Shown here piece after piece: positions 23,799-34,554 of a stretch of 64,000 nt of DNA. The notes beneath the pieces were generated by a model, which ran no database searches, was not told the origin of the DNA, and worked only from the letters and a program-made list of their open reading frames with translations. Within the stretch, counting starts at the first letter, position 1; every line of letters starts with the position of its first letter. Source of the stretch: Byssothecium circinans (taxonomy: Eukaryota; Ascomycota; Dothideomycetes; Pleosporales; Massarinaceae); NCBI GenBank assembly GCA_010015675.1, contig ML977017.1:269468-333467 (forward strand). Direction: 5' to 3'. Made by a program: the position numbers and the translations under genes.

Positions 23799-25304
23799 AC
23801 AGATCAGGAACCGAGCAGTGCTTTTAGCTCCTTCGAAACTTTGGGGCGATACCGAAACTAGCATGCGAGTCGGACAGTTTCGTGATCTTGTGAAAAGGAT
23901 GGCATCTCTATAGACCAATCATATTCTAGTCACATGTTCAGATATTGTAGGACAATCGTATTCAATTATAGTAAATTCTGCGTTCTCTTCGTCATTCCCA
24001 GGCTCCTTACCCCATCGTCCGCTAGCAATTGGCCAATCCTAAGATCAGACGTGATGGCAAAATATCCGACGAATGGAATATCACGCTCCAACGTCCACTT
24101 GATGGTTATCTTTCCAGGCCACAAAAGTCTACAAGAAAGCAGATTGTATGCAACTCACAGATTCTCGTATATAGCTTTCCCAGTTATTTAACTTCTGAGG
24201 AGAAGTGCGACACTAAATGTGACACCTTCATTGAACACTTGCACTTAAAAAGCGACGCGATGCAAAACTATCGCTGTTGGATACGCAACTCTATCGCCGC
24301 CTTTAACATTGTATGCACTATTTCCAAATACTTCGCGGATTACCCAAGCCCAATGGTTTTCAAGCACCTTTTACTAGATGGAGTTCCTGCTCTCATCCCT
24401 CAAGCCACTTGTCAGTGATGGAAAAATTGGGTCTTTCCAGTATTTTGGATTACGATGGGGTGCAGGTGTGAGATCCACACAGAGCCTCCGTCTGTAGGAT
24501 AGGAATGGTCTGGTCTTTTGATGACTTTAACACTAACTTCACTAGCAGGGACGAATATATATGTCAACAGTCACCTAATTCTTCTTGATTAATTGCGAAC
24601 TGGAGAGTTTGATCGTCTAATCACACCAATTCGCAATCAGTTTGGGCTACTGAGCAATTAAGAAAATCTATCCTTTTTAGTATTGAACTTCATATCGATC
24701 GACGAGGGTTGTGGGAGGCTAGATGCACAAAGACCACCCGGGGTGAATGGCTCTATCACGTGACTGATCACGTGGTACAATTGAAACCTCTGCAGGCACC
24801 CTTGAAAGTATTCGTTTGATCCGCAATCCTCGGGTTGAATTTCAGGTAACCTAAAATGATTACTTACACTGCAGGGATAAGCGCTTGGTGGTATGCTCTA
24901 AGACCTTCGCCGCACTCCTGTGATTGAGGTGCAGACAACCTGCAAGTATTTCTTACGCCTGTGTAACCCCGCATTATTGCAAACGGGAAACCCACGCGCT
25001 GCGGAAGTTGTGAATGGTCCCAAATTAACAACGGTAAGATACTAGGGTGCTACGCCGCAAGCATGAGCTGGCGGTCATGCTTGCATGGAAGCCAACAGAG
25101 CGGGCGGCGAAGCTATTCGTTGGCCATCTTCGAGACTATATTATTTGCTGGTCTCCAACATGCAGTTGCTCAGTGGATCAGCTGAGTATATGGTGTTACA
25201 CGGTGCAGTTACCTCACTTACGGCAGAGACTACAGTAGCGCCATTTGATCAATAGATGCCATTGAGTGATGAAACATACATGTACGGCACACAGAGCTAT
25301 TGAC
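23799..25304. other. Gene-poor interval with paired E-boxes
   Basis: 1.5 kb between the zinc-cluster gene and the convergent serine hydrolase gene. It has two CACGTG hexamers 12 bp apart at 24757-24774 and an 8-bp inverted repeat (ATTGCGAA...TTCGCAAT) at about 24592-24638. A stop-free stretch at 24029-24418 lacks any ATG near its start and matches nothing I know. Confidence 0.45.
24757..24774. promoter_or_regulatory. Paired CACGTG E-boxes
   Basis: Two CACGTG palindromes, start to start 12 bp (about one helical turn), each preceded by AT: ATCACGTG-ACTG-ATCACGTG. Such spacing could seat two bHLH dimers on one face. No adjacent gene start makes the target clear. Confidence 0.4.
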
Positions 25305-26982
25305 TCAAATCTTTGACCTTACAGAGTCTCCCCTCTTCCGGAAAACCTCCGGCGTCCCCAGGGGATCGTGATGCCAAGTGAACTGCTCAACGCGCCCATC
25401 CGCCGACACCTTGAAATGTACCTTATGCCATTCCGGAGACAGGAATGGCCACATACCCTTTTCACAGAGCTCCCATTCACGATCGGCTTTCCAGTAAAAG
25501 GTATCGCCATCATAGGGAAGCAAGTCCCAACTTGTCCGGATCGTTCCCTTGACTGTCATGAGCAGGTGATCTCTGACTGCAGTGATGGAATTAGCTATAT
25601 TGCCAATAGCGTTGTAATAGTCGCCTTCGTAGAGTGCCAACGGCAAAGAAGGCGGGATGTCGGTTTTCTTCTTTTCGAGAACGGCAGCGAGACGTTCATA
25701 GCCCATCAACTGGAAAGATTGCGCCATTTCCGACATTTCTTTGAATTCCTCCTCCTGCGGAAACTCCCCCAAGAGCACAGATAAAGCTAATTGTGCAGAG
25801 AAATCGGTGGAATCGACTACCGGAAGCGCATTCTCTAAAACCACGACTGCACTCTCTGTTGACGGGACCATGAACATGGAGCCATGGAACCCTGGTACGC
25901 CGGCGGTGTGGAAGCAGACCTTGAGATCTTTGTTCAGGGAACCAAACTCTGGGATTGGATAGCGTACAGCCCCAAATAGCTGTTGGTTCATGCTTGACAC
26001 ACTAAGGACGGCCGGAAGAGTGATGCGATATATGCCAAGGCAGTAGGCTAGCTTCCCCATGTCGGTACCTACTGACACGTGTGGCTCAAGTATTTTTCGA
26101 GTACACTTCCATGGAGAGCCAGGTGTTGAATCGACGTTGTTGGTCTGCTGGTGTGTATGGGCCGAGAGGAAAGACTGGTACATGATCAAGACATCGTGAA
26201 GGGATGACTTGCAGCCCATAGCACCGGCAAGACCTGTCGCATCTGTAGCTCCGGGTGATAGAATCGTACATGACGAAAAATCATTCCGTACAGCATGTGC
26301 TTTGGCATCATTGTCGCCCTCACCATGAGGGCCAAAGTGAGTGTGCATCATGCCCAGTCGGCGCAGGAATCTCTCCCGGACGAATGTCTCAAATGTCTGG
26401 CCTGTGATCTCCTCGACCAGGTCGGTCAATAGACTGTAATTCCATTGCGAATACACAAACTTCTCTCGGAAGGGTGTGACGGCCTTAATAGAAGCCGCTG
26501 TGCGAACCGTTTCGCTGCGCGGTATGAGCAATTCCGCGCGTTGATGGGCGAAGGAAGCATGTGAGACGGCAAGGCCACTTCGGTTCGACAGCAGGTCTCG
26601 GACTGTAGCTTGCTGTCCGATGATATCTTGACGTTCCTTGAACTCAGGCAAGTACTTGCGAATAGGTGTGTCCCAGCCAATCTTGCCATCATGTACGAGG
26701 GAAGCCACGACGCCTGCAGTGAGAAGCTTGACGAGAGAAGCGATGTGATCTGGCTTTTGGTGTTAGATTATTCCGCACATAAATTTCATCCATTTGGAGA
26801 TACTGACAGATACTGTTGTTGTCAGGTGGTGCGGCGTAGTTGACATTCTTGCGACCAAAGTGAGCAGTGTGCACGACGGAGCCACGGTGAAGTACCCCTA
26901 GCGAGAGCCCTGGCGCACCGCTAAGTTCCAAAAGCTTGGAAATGGTAGGATGAAGGGTTTGAAGCTTTTCTACGAGATCCAT
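25305..26982 (-). CDS. Beta-lactamase-fold serine hydrolase
   Basis: Two exons, 26982-26814 and 26749-25305, 537 aa. The 64-nt intron has a GTATCT donor, a TCTAAC branch site and a GCCAG acceptor. Splicing rebuilds NNNHIASLVKLLTAG, which carries the nucleophile motif S-x-x-K at Ser61 and Lys64. The second-motif tyrosine is Tyr156 in YSQWNYSLL, where the usual YxN asparagine is Gln. The third motif is HTAG near residue 337. This is the class C beta-lactamase/penicillin-binding/esterase fold used in fungi for hydrolysis or acyl transfer, sometimes in metabolite pathways. A C-terminal domain follows from about residue 420. It diverges from the P450 at 27158 with only 175 bp between starts. Confidence 0.85.
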
Positions 26983-27157
26983 TGGAAAGGAGTGGCGGTG
27001 GATAAGCCCAACACACCAAGTGAGATTTATGTATGCTAAGCCTCGGTTGCGGCGCAGCTGTGCGTGAGCATGTGGGTAGCCAGTTAAAGAGATGGACCCT
27101 GGTTAAATAAGAAGCTCTTGCGCAATTTGCAATCCTTATTCCACTCCACCTTTCAAC
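26983..27157. promoter_or_regulatory. Shared divergent promoter, hydrolase/P450
   Basis: 175 bp separate the two opposite start codons. It contains CGG-TTG-CGG (27044-27052), a direct-repeat triplet pair of the kind bound by Zn2Cys6 proteins. A GTTAAATAAG element at 27102-27111 is properly placed for the P450, and a CATAAATC element on the minus strand (about 27023-27032) may serve the hydrolase. Confidence 0.6.
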
Positions 27158-28737
27158 ATGGCTCTTACTACCTGGGTCCTCGGGCCTTCTGACCTCTTCG
27201 TTCTACCTGTTGTCCTAGCTTGTAGCTGGTTACTGTTCCATCACATCTACAACCTATATTTTCACCCGCTTGCACACATTCCAGGACCTTTCTTTGGACG
27301 CATGTCGTCATGGCCGTCAGCATTGCATGCCTGGAAGGGAGACCGACATCTATGGCTGGAGCATGGCTTCAACAAATACGGGAATAAGTTGCGTGTAGGA
27401 CCTGACATGATCGTGTTTCGGGGTCCTGCAGCATTCCGCGACATCTATGGTAATCGAGCAAACGTGCGTCGAGGAGGAGAGCCATACCAGCACCATCACG
27501 TATACAGACAATGCCGCCCACGCCAGAGACCGGAGGCTGCTCGACCTCGCCTTTACAAGCAAGTCACTCAGAGCATCGGTCGACTTTATGCAACGGCACA
27601 TCGATCGCTGGCATGAGCTGGCTAACTGCTGATAGCGGTGACGACTGGACTCAGCCATTCAACTTCGCCGATCGAGTGAACTACCTCGTTTTCGATATCC
27701 TGGGCGACATCTGCTATGGAACGTCATTCAAGACGATGGAACCGGAAGATAATCCGTTGAAGGCTATGCCACGTGCGGCAGTCAAGACCCTGACAGTACT
27801 TTACGGCATTGGAAAGACACCGTTCTTGCGGCTTTTTACTTTCCTGAGACCGAGGGGCCTGTCCCGCGTATTCAAAGCAGTTCGACCTGCGCAAGTCGTT
27901 CTCTTTGATAAGTTCGTCAACTCCAGCATAGAGCAGCGATTGGAACGAGAGGAGCAGTCCGAGATATGGGGAGAGGCACGTGAGGATATGTTCCACTTCC
28001 TCTATCATGCCAAAGATAGCGAGACTGGCCAGGCAGCATTCAGAGGCGAAAGACTGGTCGCCGAGGCTGGAATGCTCTTGGTTGCTGGGTCCGATAGCAC
28101 TTCGGTAACTATGTCGGGCCTGTTCTTCTATCTGTCGCACTATCCAAAGGTGCTGGAGACGCTCCGGCAAGAGCTCACGAAGATATTCCCATCCTCGGAG
28201 GATATCTTTCCTGGTCCCGAGCTGGCATCCTGCAAGTACCTAAGGGCGGTAATCGACGAGGGGATGCGAATGACGCCCGCAGGACTATCTGAGCTCCCGC
28301 GTCAAGTGCTGCCCGGCAGCACCAAGATCGACGGCGAGTACTTTCCGGAAAACACCATTGTCGGCACGGCAGCCTGGTGCGATGGCTATAACGATGAGGT
28401 GTATGGCGATGCTGCCATCTACCGGTCTGAGCGCTGGCTCGTGAATGACTTCAATTCGGCCGACGACGTTGCGCGCATCAGGGCAAACTTCCATCCATTC
28501 TCCATTGGGCCGCACAACTGCGCGGGAACGAACTTTGCCATGCAGGAATTGATGCTTGTGGTGGCCAGGACGGTCCACCGGTTAGAATTTCGTCTTGCGC
28601 CGGAGTGGGCGAAGGGTGCAGGCCTGCGGCACAGGCGCGTCGTGGGTGGAAAGGAAGTACCACACTTCCAGCTGCGAGATGCGTACATTACCGTTAGGGA
28701 TGGGCCGGTGTTGCAGTTTCGAAAGCGGCATGCTTGA
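27158..28737 (+). pseudogene. Cytochrome P450 with two frame breaks
   Basis: P450 homology runs through three reading frames. The first, from ATG 27158 to about 27470, has an N-terminal anchor, then HPLAHIPGPFFGR and RDIYGNRANVRR. The second, about 27485-27620, has TDNAAHARDRRLLDLAFTSK. The third, about 27622-28737, holds the I-helix AGSDST, ExxR (EGMR), a SERW motif and the heme loop FSIGPHNCAG. Each junction moves the frame by +1. At the first, some family residues also seem missing. At the second, dropping one G would restore HELLTADSGDDW. No GT-AG intron can repair either break without deleting conserved sequence. The heme loop also has His where Arg is usual. Either this is a recent pseudogene or the assembly has two indel errors. 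Confidence 0.75.
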
Positions 28738-29154
28738 TGTGGGAAATTGTCGCGTAGAGTGTACGCTCTCAAGCTCTCCGGAACTACGTTCCTCCGAGCC
28801 TGAGAAACCTATATAGCTTGTGCTCGCAGCTCTCTTCATCCTTCAGACGAAGAGCAATACGATCACATGAATCTACTTCTCCAGCTCATTTTTCCTCCAC
28901 AGGAATCCATCGGCGGTGAAGTAATCAACAAAGATGCTGTGTTTGTGGCTTCTTCTAATGAACCGGAAATTAGTTCTCGAAGAGGAAGACAACTTTTTAT
29001 GGCGACTATGATTCTCCCTGGAGAGATCAATCATCCAGGGTTAGCCCTCCCCCCAAAGTCTTCAGTGTTGGAGCGGAGCAGACTGATCAATGGGTGACCT
29101 TACTTCCTGCAGACCTTAGCTCTTATACAAATTTTATACCTTGTCTTCTACTCA
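28738..29154. other. Convergent 3' region
   Basis: 417 bp between the ends of the broken P450 and the HET-domain gene. No gene is seen. Confidence 0.5.
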
Positions 29155-30945
29155 CTAAACTAGTTGAATAATGCTCAATTCCTCGTCTCGCTTGATCGTC
29201 TCACCGCGCATAGTGCCATGAACATACGCATCGCCCAAAAGGTGAAACCTGCAATTCTCTAGCCCAACCGACTCCATCCCCTCAACAGCCTCAGACCTAA
29301 CTACAAAAGGGACCTTCCCACCCACAAACACGCAAATCCAGTCTCTCTCCCGGAGATCCGAAGGGCCAACGCCTATATAGCCCATCTTGGTGATGAAAAA
29401 GGCATGATTCGGCACGAAACCATGTAGAGAGAGTGTAAGACGGCCATGCTTCCCATCGTTGACATAGTCTTCGAAAGCTCGCATATCGTGTTCCATAGGT
29501 ACTCCCCTTGGCATCTCTTCCATGACCAGGTTCCCGAGTACAGTTCTCCAGAACGCGTCTCTCAGTGTCCCGCCACCACCGACATAATCGATATCAAGGT
29601 CACTGCCGCGAGATGCCTGATATTCCTCCAACATGATGTAGGATTGAATTATGCTTTCTCGAAGCCTTTCGTCGCTGATTTCTTCCTCTGCGCTCACAGT
29701 GTATACGCCACTGACCTTATCCACCTCGTCGATGAACTTTCCAGATAAGAATAACGACGTTTCGTCCCCTGAGACTTGGAATTCCGAATTTAAGCCTTTG
29801 GAGGCCATCCAGCGAAGATAGCGGTGAGAGTGCTGCCACCATCTTGTCTGCCGCTGGCCGATGGCGGAGCAACTTGCAAAGTCAATCGCCCACGTCGGGT
29901 TGCCAGGAGTGACATGTGGCAATTCACGCGCCCCGACGAGCGGTCTCAGGTCTTCAGTGAACTTTATCAGATCCAACGTGACCCGCGCGAACAACACCGC
30001 CGGAGAGATGCTATAGCTGACATCCCGCAGCGCAGGAATGCCAGCCAAGGTATCCGCTGCAATCAGACCAACAAGACCGTACACTTTATCTCTCGAGTCG
30101 GTAGCCTTGCGATACCTCCAACGCATGAGGGTATCCAAAGGCGTTTCTCCCAATCGTGCGATGCTCAGGCCGCGAACAGGATACAAGAAGTTACTTGTCA
30201 GATCACGGAAATCCGCGGCGATTCTTTCGGTAGCGATATTGCAGAACCATCCAGAGCACATGGTCTTTGCCGCATCCTCAATCGTCTCCAAAGATATCGT
30301 GAGAGATCCCCAGTGTAGAGTTGCGGCGAGCGGTAGCGAGGCTTCTTGTAGTGTCCATACCCGTGACCACCACGGGTTACCGCCCAATACCAGTGCTCTG
30401 AACGCCTTGCGTGCGCGCTCCCCACGCTCATTGTCGGCGACAAGAGGATGATAGCGTTCATACTCATGCGACGCTGCATATGTCTCCCGATCTGCAATCA
30501 TGTGGAGGAAATCCAATGCCACTTCAGCGTCAAGCGTGGAGAAGCCCTGGTCCGTGGGTATCCTGCCGAGCCATATCAAACACTGCGAGCACAGCTTGTA
30601 GATCGTTCGCATGAGTTCGACTTGATGTGCTTTCTCTGTGTCATCTGATTGGTTGATACTGACTTGATCTACCCATAATGTTCGTCTGGTTTGGGCATTC
30701 CGGAGCTCTTGGAAGGCGGTGTGGAGTGTCTGCGTGATTTCCACTTTATGACCGGATATGTCAACGACGCGTTTAGAAACAGCGTCTCCCCATACGTATG
30801 AAAGTGCTTCGTAGCTGCTGCTCAAGCGATCGAGATCGATGATGCGGCATTCTAGGGTGATAGGGTCGGAGACGGATCCAGGCAAGATGTCAACCACACG
30901 GATTTGGGCGTCGCGGATGGCGAAAGCTTGTTGGAGTGTGCTCAT
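29155..30945 (-). CDS. HET-domain (heterokaryon incompatibility) protein
   Basis: Single exon, 596 aa, ATG at 30945. The N-terminal third is a HET domain (TIR-like fold) with its usual blocks: YEALSYVWGD at residues 45-54, LWVDQVSINQ at 90-99, CLIWLGR around 122-128 and RVWTLQEAS at 195-203. The rest has no recognisable repeat or NACHT/WD module, so it is a short HET protein. HET proteins trigger cell death in response to non-self or stress signals in filamentous fungi. The ligand or partner is not evident. It lies at the right edge of the accessory region. Confidence 0.88.
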   Translation of the reverse strand: MSTLQQAFAIRDAQIRVVDILPGSVSDPITLECRIIDLDRLSSSYEALSYVWGDAVSKRVVDISGHKVEITQTLHTAFQELRNAQTRRTLWVDQVSINQSDDTEKAHQVELMRTIYKLCSQCLIWLGRIPTDQGFSTLDAEVALDFLHMIADRETYAASHEYERYHPLVADNERGERARKAFRALVLGGNPWWSRVWTLQEASLPLAATLHWGSLTISLETIEDAAKTMCSGWFCNIATERIAADFRDLTSNFLYPVRGLSIARLGETPLDTLMRWRYRKATDSRDKVYGLVGLIAADTLAGIPALRDVSYSISPAVLFARVTLDLIKFTEDLRPLVGARELPHVTPGNPTWAIDFASCSAIGQRQTRWWQHSHRYLRWMASKGLNSEFQVSGDETSLFLSGKFIDEVDKVSGVYTVSAEEEISDERLRESIIQSYIMLEEYQASRGSDLDIDYVGGGGTLRDAFWRTVLGNLVMEEMPRGVPMEHDMRAFEDYVNDGKHGRLTLSLHGFVPNHAFFITKMGYIGVGPSDLRERDWICVFVGGKVPFVVRSEAVEGMESVGLENCRFHLLGDAYVHGTMRGETIKRDEELSIIQLV

Positions 30946-31913
30946 GTTGGGTCGCGAAGGTTTGAAGACTAGCTTTGTTCATGAGTCTTTACCATGGAGG
31001 TACAGGTGAACAAGTTGGGTCGGATAGAGGCTGACCGGAAAGTCACTTGATCTTGATAGGGAGATCATCCGTGCATTGTTATAGCGGTGCGATGGCGTCT
31101 GACAAGACAGTAGAGTATATGTTCAGCACCGGCAAAAGTATGAAGGGTGAGCAGAAATGTGCGGAGGCTGCTGTCAAAGATGAACGTTAGACTCGTGCAC
31201 AGCCACCACAAACTGTGATATTCTCGCCAACCCCCGTCAAACATTTACCTCTGTTATCGTTTGTAGCGTAAAAATATCCTTGTTAGGTAAGAGAGATAGA
31301 GGGCTAACTACGTATCGTGCCTTAAAGCTATACTGGCTTAGTGTTGATATATCGGGGTGTTGGAGACATCTGGGAAGATATGTGGACCTGTTTACACGTA
31401 ATTGAATGTCGTCTAGCCGCCCTGTGGTACTGTATGTATCGTAAACGGCGAGATATCTTAGCTACAAAAGTACATTGGCCTGCATGTACCGGGCACTGAT
31501 ACGATTTTCCAAATCTGACATAGGATTTTAGTCTTCCACAACTTGTAAAGAAGCGGACGAAATACCGAATATATTCAAGACAAAGCCTCCTTTTCTACAC
31601 ACCAGCGTACTCATTCCGCCGCAAAAACGAAAATTTGAATCCTCGTAGTGCACGGGTATCCCACCCCCAAAATATATCTTCCTTGCGCTCTGACCCTTAT
31701 ACTGCTCGTTATGGCATCATTTCAGAGTCCGAGGAAGCGAACGATGAGCGTTGTCTGCTCACTCCGACCACACTCGCCTCGAGAGACGCCGTCCTTGCTT
31801 AGTGATAGTGCACATACTCTTCCACCGGCGGTCCGAGCCCATTCCTCGTCAGGCCATGCACACCTTCTCTTCCCAGATCGAGATCTTGTTCGTGCACCGG
31901 AATACGCTCGTTC
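30946..31913. other. Intergenic region
   Basis: Nearly 1 kb of moderately AT-rich DNA holding the HET gene promoter and the 3' flank of the Pex20 gene. No gene is seen. Confidence 0.5.
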
Positions 31914-33715
31914 TCACTTGTGGTACGCGGCGTTGACATTGTAGTATCTAAACTGATCTGAGATCTCGTCAGTAAGCGGGTCTTTAGTCGATCGACGAGG
32001 GAAAAATGAACGCGAAGCTTCAGACGGAAAAGGTTCTGCGTACTCCTGGTGCTGATCATAGACAGGTATGTTGAAATCCGTAGCCGCATGATTGAGAATT
32101 TCAGGGTCGATATCCGGTATTACTGTGGCGGCATTGGGTGGAGAGAAGAGTCCTTGCGCTTCTTGGTTGAATACCGTCTGTGTTTGCTGTTGTGTTGAAA
32201 AGATAGCTGGGATAGACATAGAAGTAGGAGGAGGAACGTTGTCACTGACTTCAACCATCTTATCACCCTCCACACGCACCTCCCTATCCCTTAGTCTGCG
32301 CATGAGGTCTAGAAACTGGCTATTCTGAAACTTCTCGCTCGTATTATCGGCGACGCGCTCGAGTAGTTGGCCGGCCGTCTGCGCCATTTCGTCGTTGTCA
32401 TTTGTTGGCTGTTGCTCTGGCTTAGCCTCCTCTTGCATTGGCTCTGGCTGTTGTGGTTCCAATACGCGTTCGGGCACAGGACTTCTCGTGTATCCCGCAA
32501 CCTCTAGTTCCTCCCATTCGTTGTCCACATTCAAGGTCATCTGTGTTCGTGTAGAAAGGAGCGGATATGTCGACATAAGACGTTCATTGATGGCTCGGGT
32601 TAGGGTATCGGCTTTCACCTTCATTTCCTGTAGTTCAGGGCCAGCTCGGTTGGATATTTTCTGCAGTACATCAATAACCAATCGAGCCTCACTGGGATTC
32701 TGAGTCAGGCGGTTGGTTTGCTCTAATGTCTCCAGATGTTGGAAGTGAAGTGTGGCCTCCAGATGATTTCCCATATCGATAGCACTACGGAGTTGGCTCG
32801 CCGCATAGATGGCTGTATAAGGTTCGTCAACGACGTCCAACACGTGTCACAGTTCGAGGCAAGGGACTCACCAGGTCGTTGTTCCCGCAGACTCGCTTTG
32901 TTCTCCTCTTCTAGCCCGGGCAATATCGCCTGGTAATCACCTGATGCATGGTTTTGCTGGCCATCCAAAGCTGTCTGCCTCCCTTCTGACACTAACCCCG
33001 TCGTTTCTTCCACGATATTTTGATCCACCTGCGCGAAAGCCTTCTCAAACGCGGCCTCATCAAACTGCGGTGCTTGATCTTGCGCTCTTTGTTTTCCCTG
33101 GGCGACCTGAGATATTCCATTCGCACCCATACCCACAGCTCCGTTCATACCCGCAAACGCATTACCTCTTTGATATCCATACCCACCCATACCCCCAAAC
33201 CCATTCTGCTGTTGAAACGTCGGTGCCTGTGCCACAGGCGCCTGCTGTGCCATGAAGTCTTGATGCCATGACGACGCCGCATTCGCTATCGGTGCGTGAT
33301 GCTGCTGTTGTTGAATAGGAGACGTATGCGAAAGGGTCAAGCGTTGAAAGTCTGATGCCCAGTCCGACCCTTGTGGCGCATGCGCCTGCGGATGTGTGAA
33401 TTGCGGCGGAAGCTGTGGACGAGCAAACTGCGCGGGAGGATGGGGGCGGACGTCTGGTTGTAGCAGTCCTGTATGGCCAGCTTGGAAAGCTTCGAATTCG
33501 GAATCTACTGCGCCCGCCGCTGGGCCCGGGGAGGATCTGAAGGCCTATGTCAAAGATACCAGTTAACTACATTCTCGTGCCTTATATATGTGAGCATTCA
33601 CCTGCGCCGGCGACCCTCTCCCCACCAGGCGATCCTGCTGCAACGTCCTATCAACAGACGTATGCTTCTGGAACTGCTGTAGGGCATTCGAAGGCCCACA
33701 AAGCGCCTCCGCCAT
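31914..33715 (-). CDS. pex20: Pex20, peroxisomal PTS2 import co-receptor
   Basis: Three exons, 33715-33602, 33544-32872 and 32812-31914, 561 aa. The N-terminus MAEALCGPSNALQQFQKH matches the conserved Pex20 start. Cys6 and Lys17 correspond to the ubiquitination sites used to recycle the receptor. Two W-x3-F Pex14-binding motifs follow, WASDF at residues 100-104 and WHQDF at 131-135. Residues ~424-450 (NSQFLDLMRRLRDREV, then VEGDKMVE) form the Pex7-binding domain shared with long Pex5. With Pex7 it brings PTS2 enzymes such as thiolase to the peroxisome. Introns: 33545-33601 (GTGAAT/ATAG) and 32813-32871 (GTGAGT/TACAG). The middle is Gln/Gly/Met-rich and likely disordered. Confidence 0.92.
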
Positions 33716-34554
33716 CTTTCGTCTCGCCTCCTCCCTTCTCTGCAACGGCGATAACCAGGAACAAGAGGAAGCTATGGTCGCATCAACCGCACGCTATGCT
33801 ATGTAAAAGAAACAGGGGTATATCAGTGGATCGATGTAAAGGTTGATCTGTGAAGTGAGAGTGAGTGGTGTGGGAAAGTCTGTCTGTCCCGCAATCCAAT
33901 TGCCGGCCTTTGCTTCAGCAGCCGAGGCAAATCGATCCCTGCCGGCGATCAACACGAAGCGAGCCAGCGAGCTCGGGCTCGTGATGAGAGTGTTAGTAAG
34001 CAGCAAGAGGCTCCTCTCCTGCAAGTGCAGGTCCTCTTTCTGCATTTGTGAGGAGCGTCAGCAAAGATGATAGAGGTACGTCATAAGGCATCCGCGCATC
34101 CGGAGCCCTCAGGAGATGGTGGCAAAAAGAAGGCGTAGGAGGATAGGTAGCACGAAGACCGGTGAAGAGAATGCTTTGCCTTCCTCCTGCATGGTGCAGA
34201 TGCTGCACGACACAACATTGCACGGACAGTGAGCACGATGAAAATTTGCTGTGCAGGTTACGTATATTGCGCCGTATGCAGCAGCTTGAAACTATGGACA
34301 TAGATGATAAATGTTGCAACCAAATATAGAACGCCATGGACATTGGGGGATATGCTGCTAAGTCTCCTAATTACAAGACTTGAGGGAATTGAGAGGGGAA
34401 GGCTTGTGATATACTTATGCTGAGGGAAAGCAAGACCAAACAAGAACAGCCCAGGTGTGGTGAAAATGTGCCACGCCACTTTCAAGTGGACAAACGAGGA
34501 AAAGAAATGATATAACCAATTCGCACCAGATTGAACCGTCTTCTCCATTCGTAA
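33716..34554. other. Intergenic region
   Basis: 839 bp with the Pex20 promoter and the 3' flank of the coiled-coil gene. No gene is seen. Confidence 0.5.

Noticed and set aside
24029..24418. 129-codon stop-free stretch
   Set aside because: Begins without an ATG, matches no family I know and has no splice context; kept only as a note.
27447..27632. A single intron spanning both frame shifts of the second P450
   Set aside because: It would remove the conserved HARDRRLLDLAF block and helix that all family members need.
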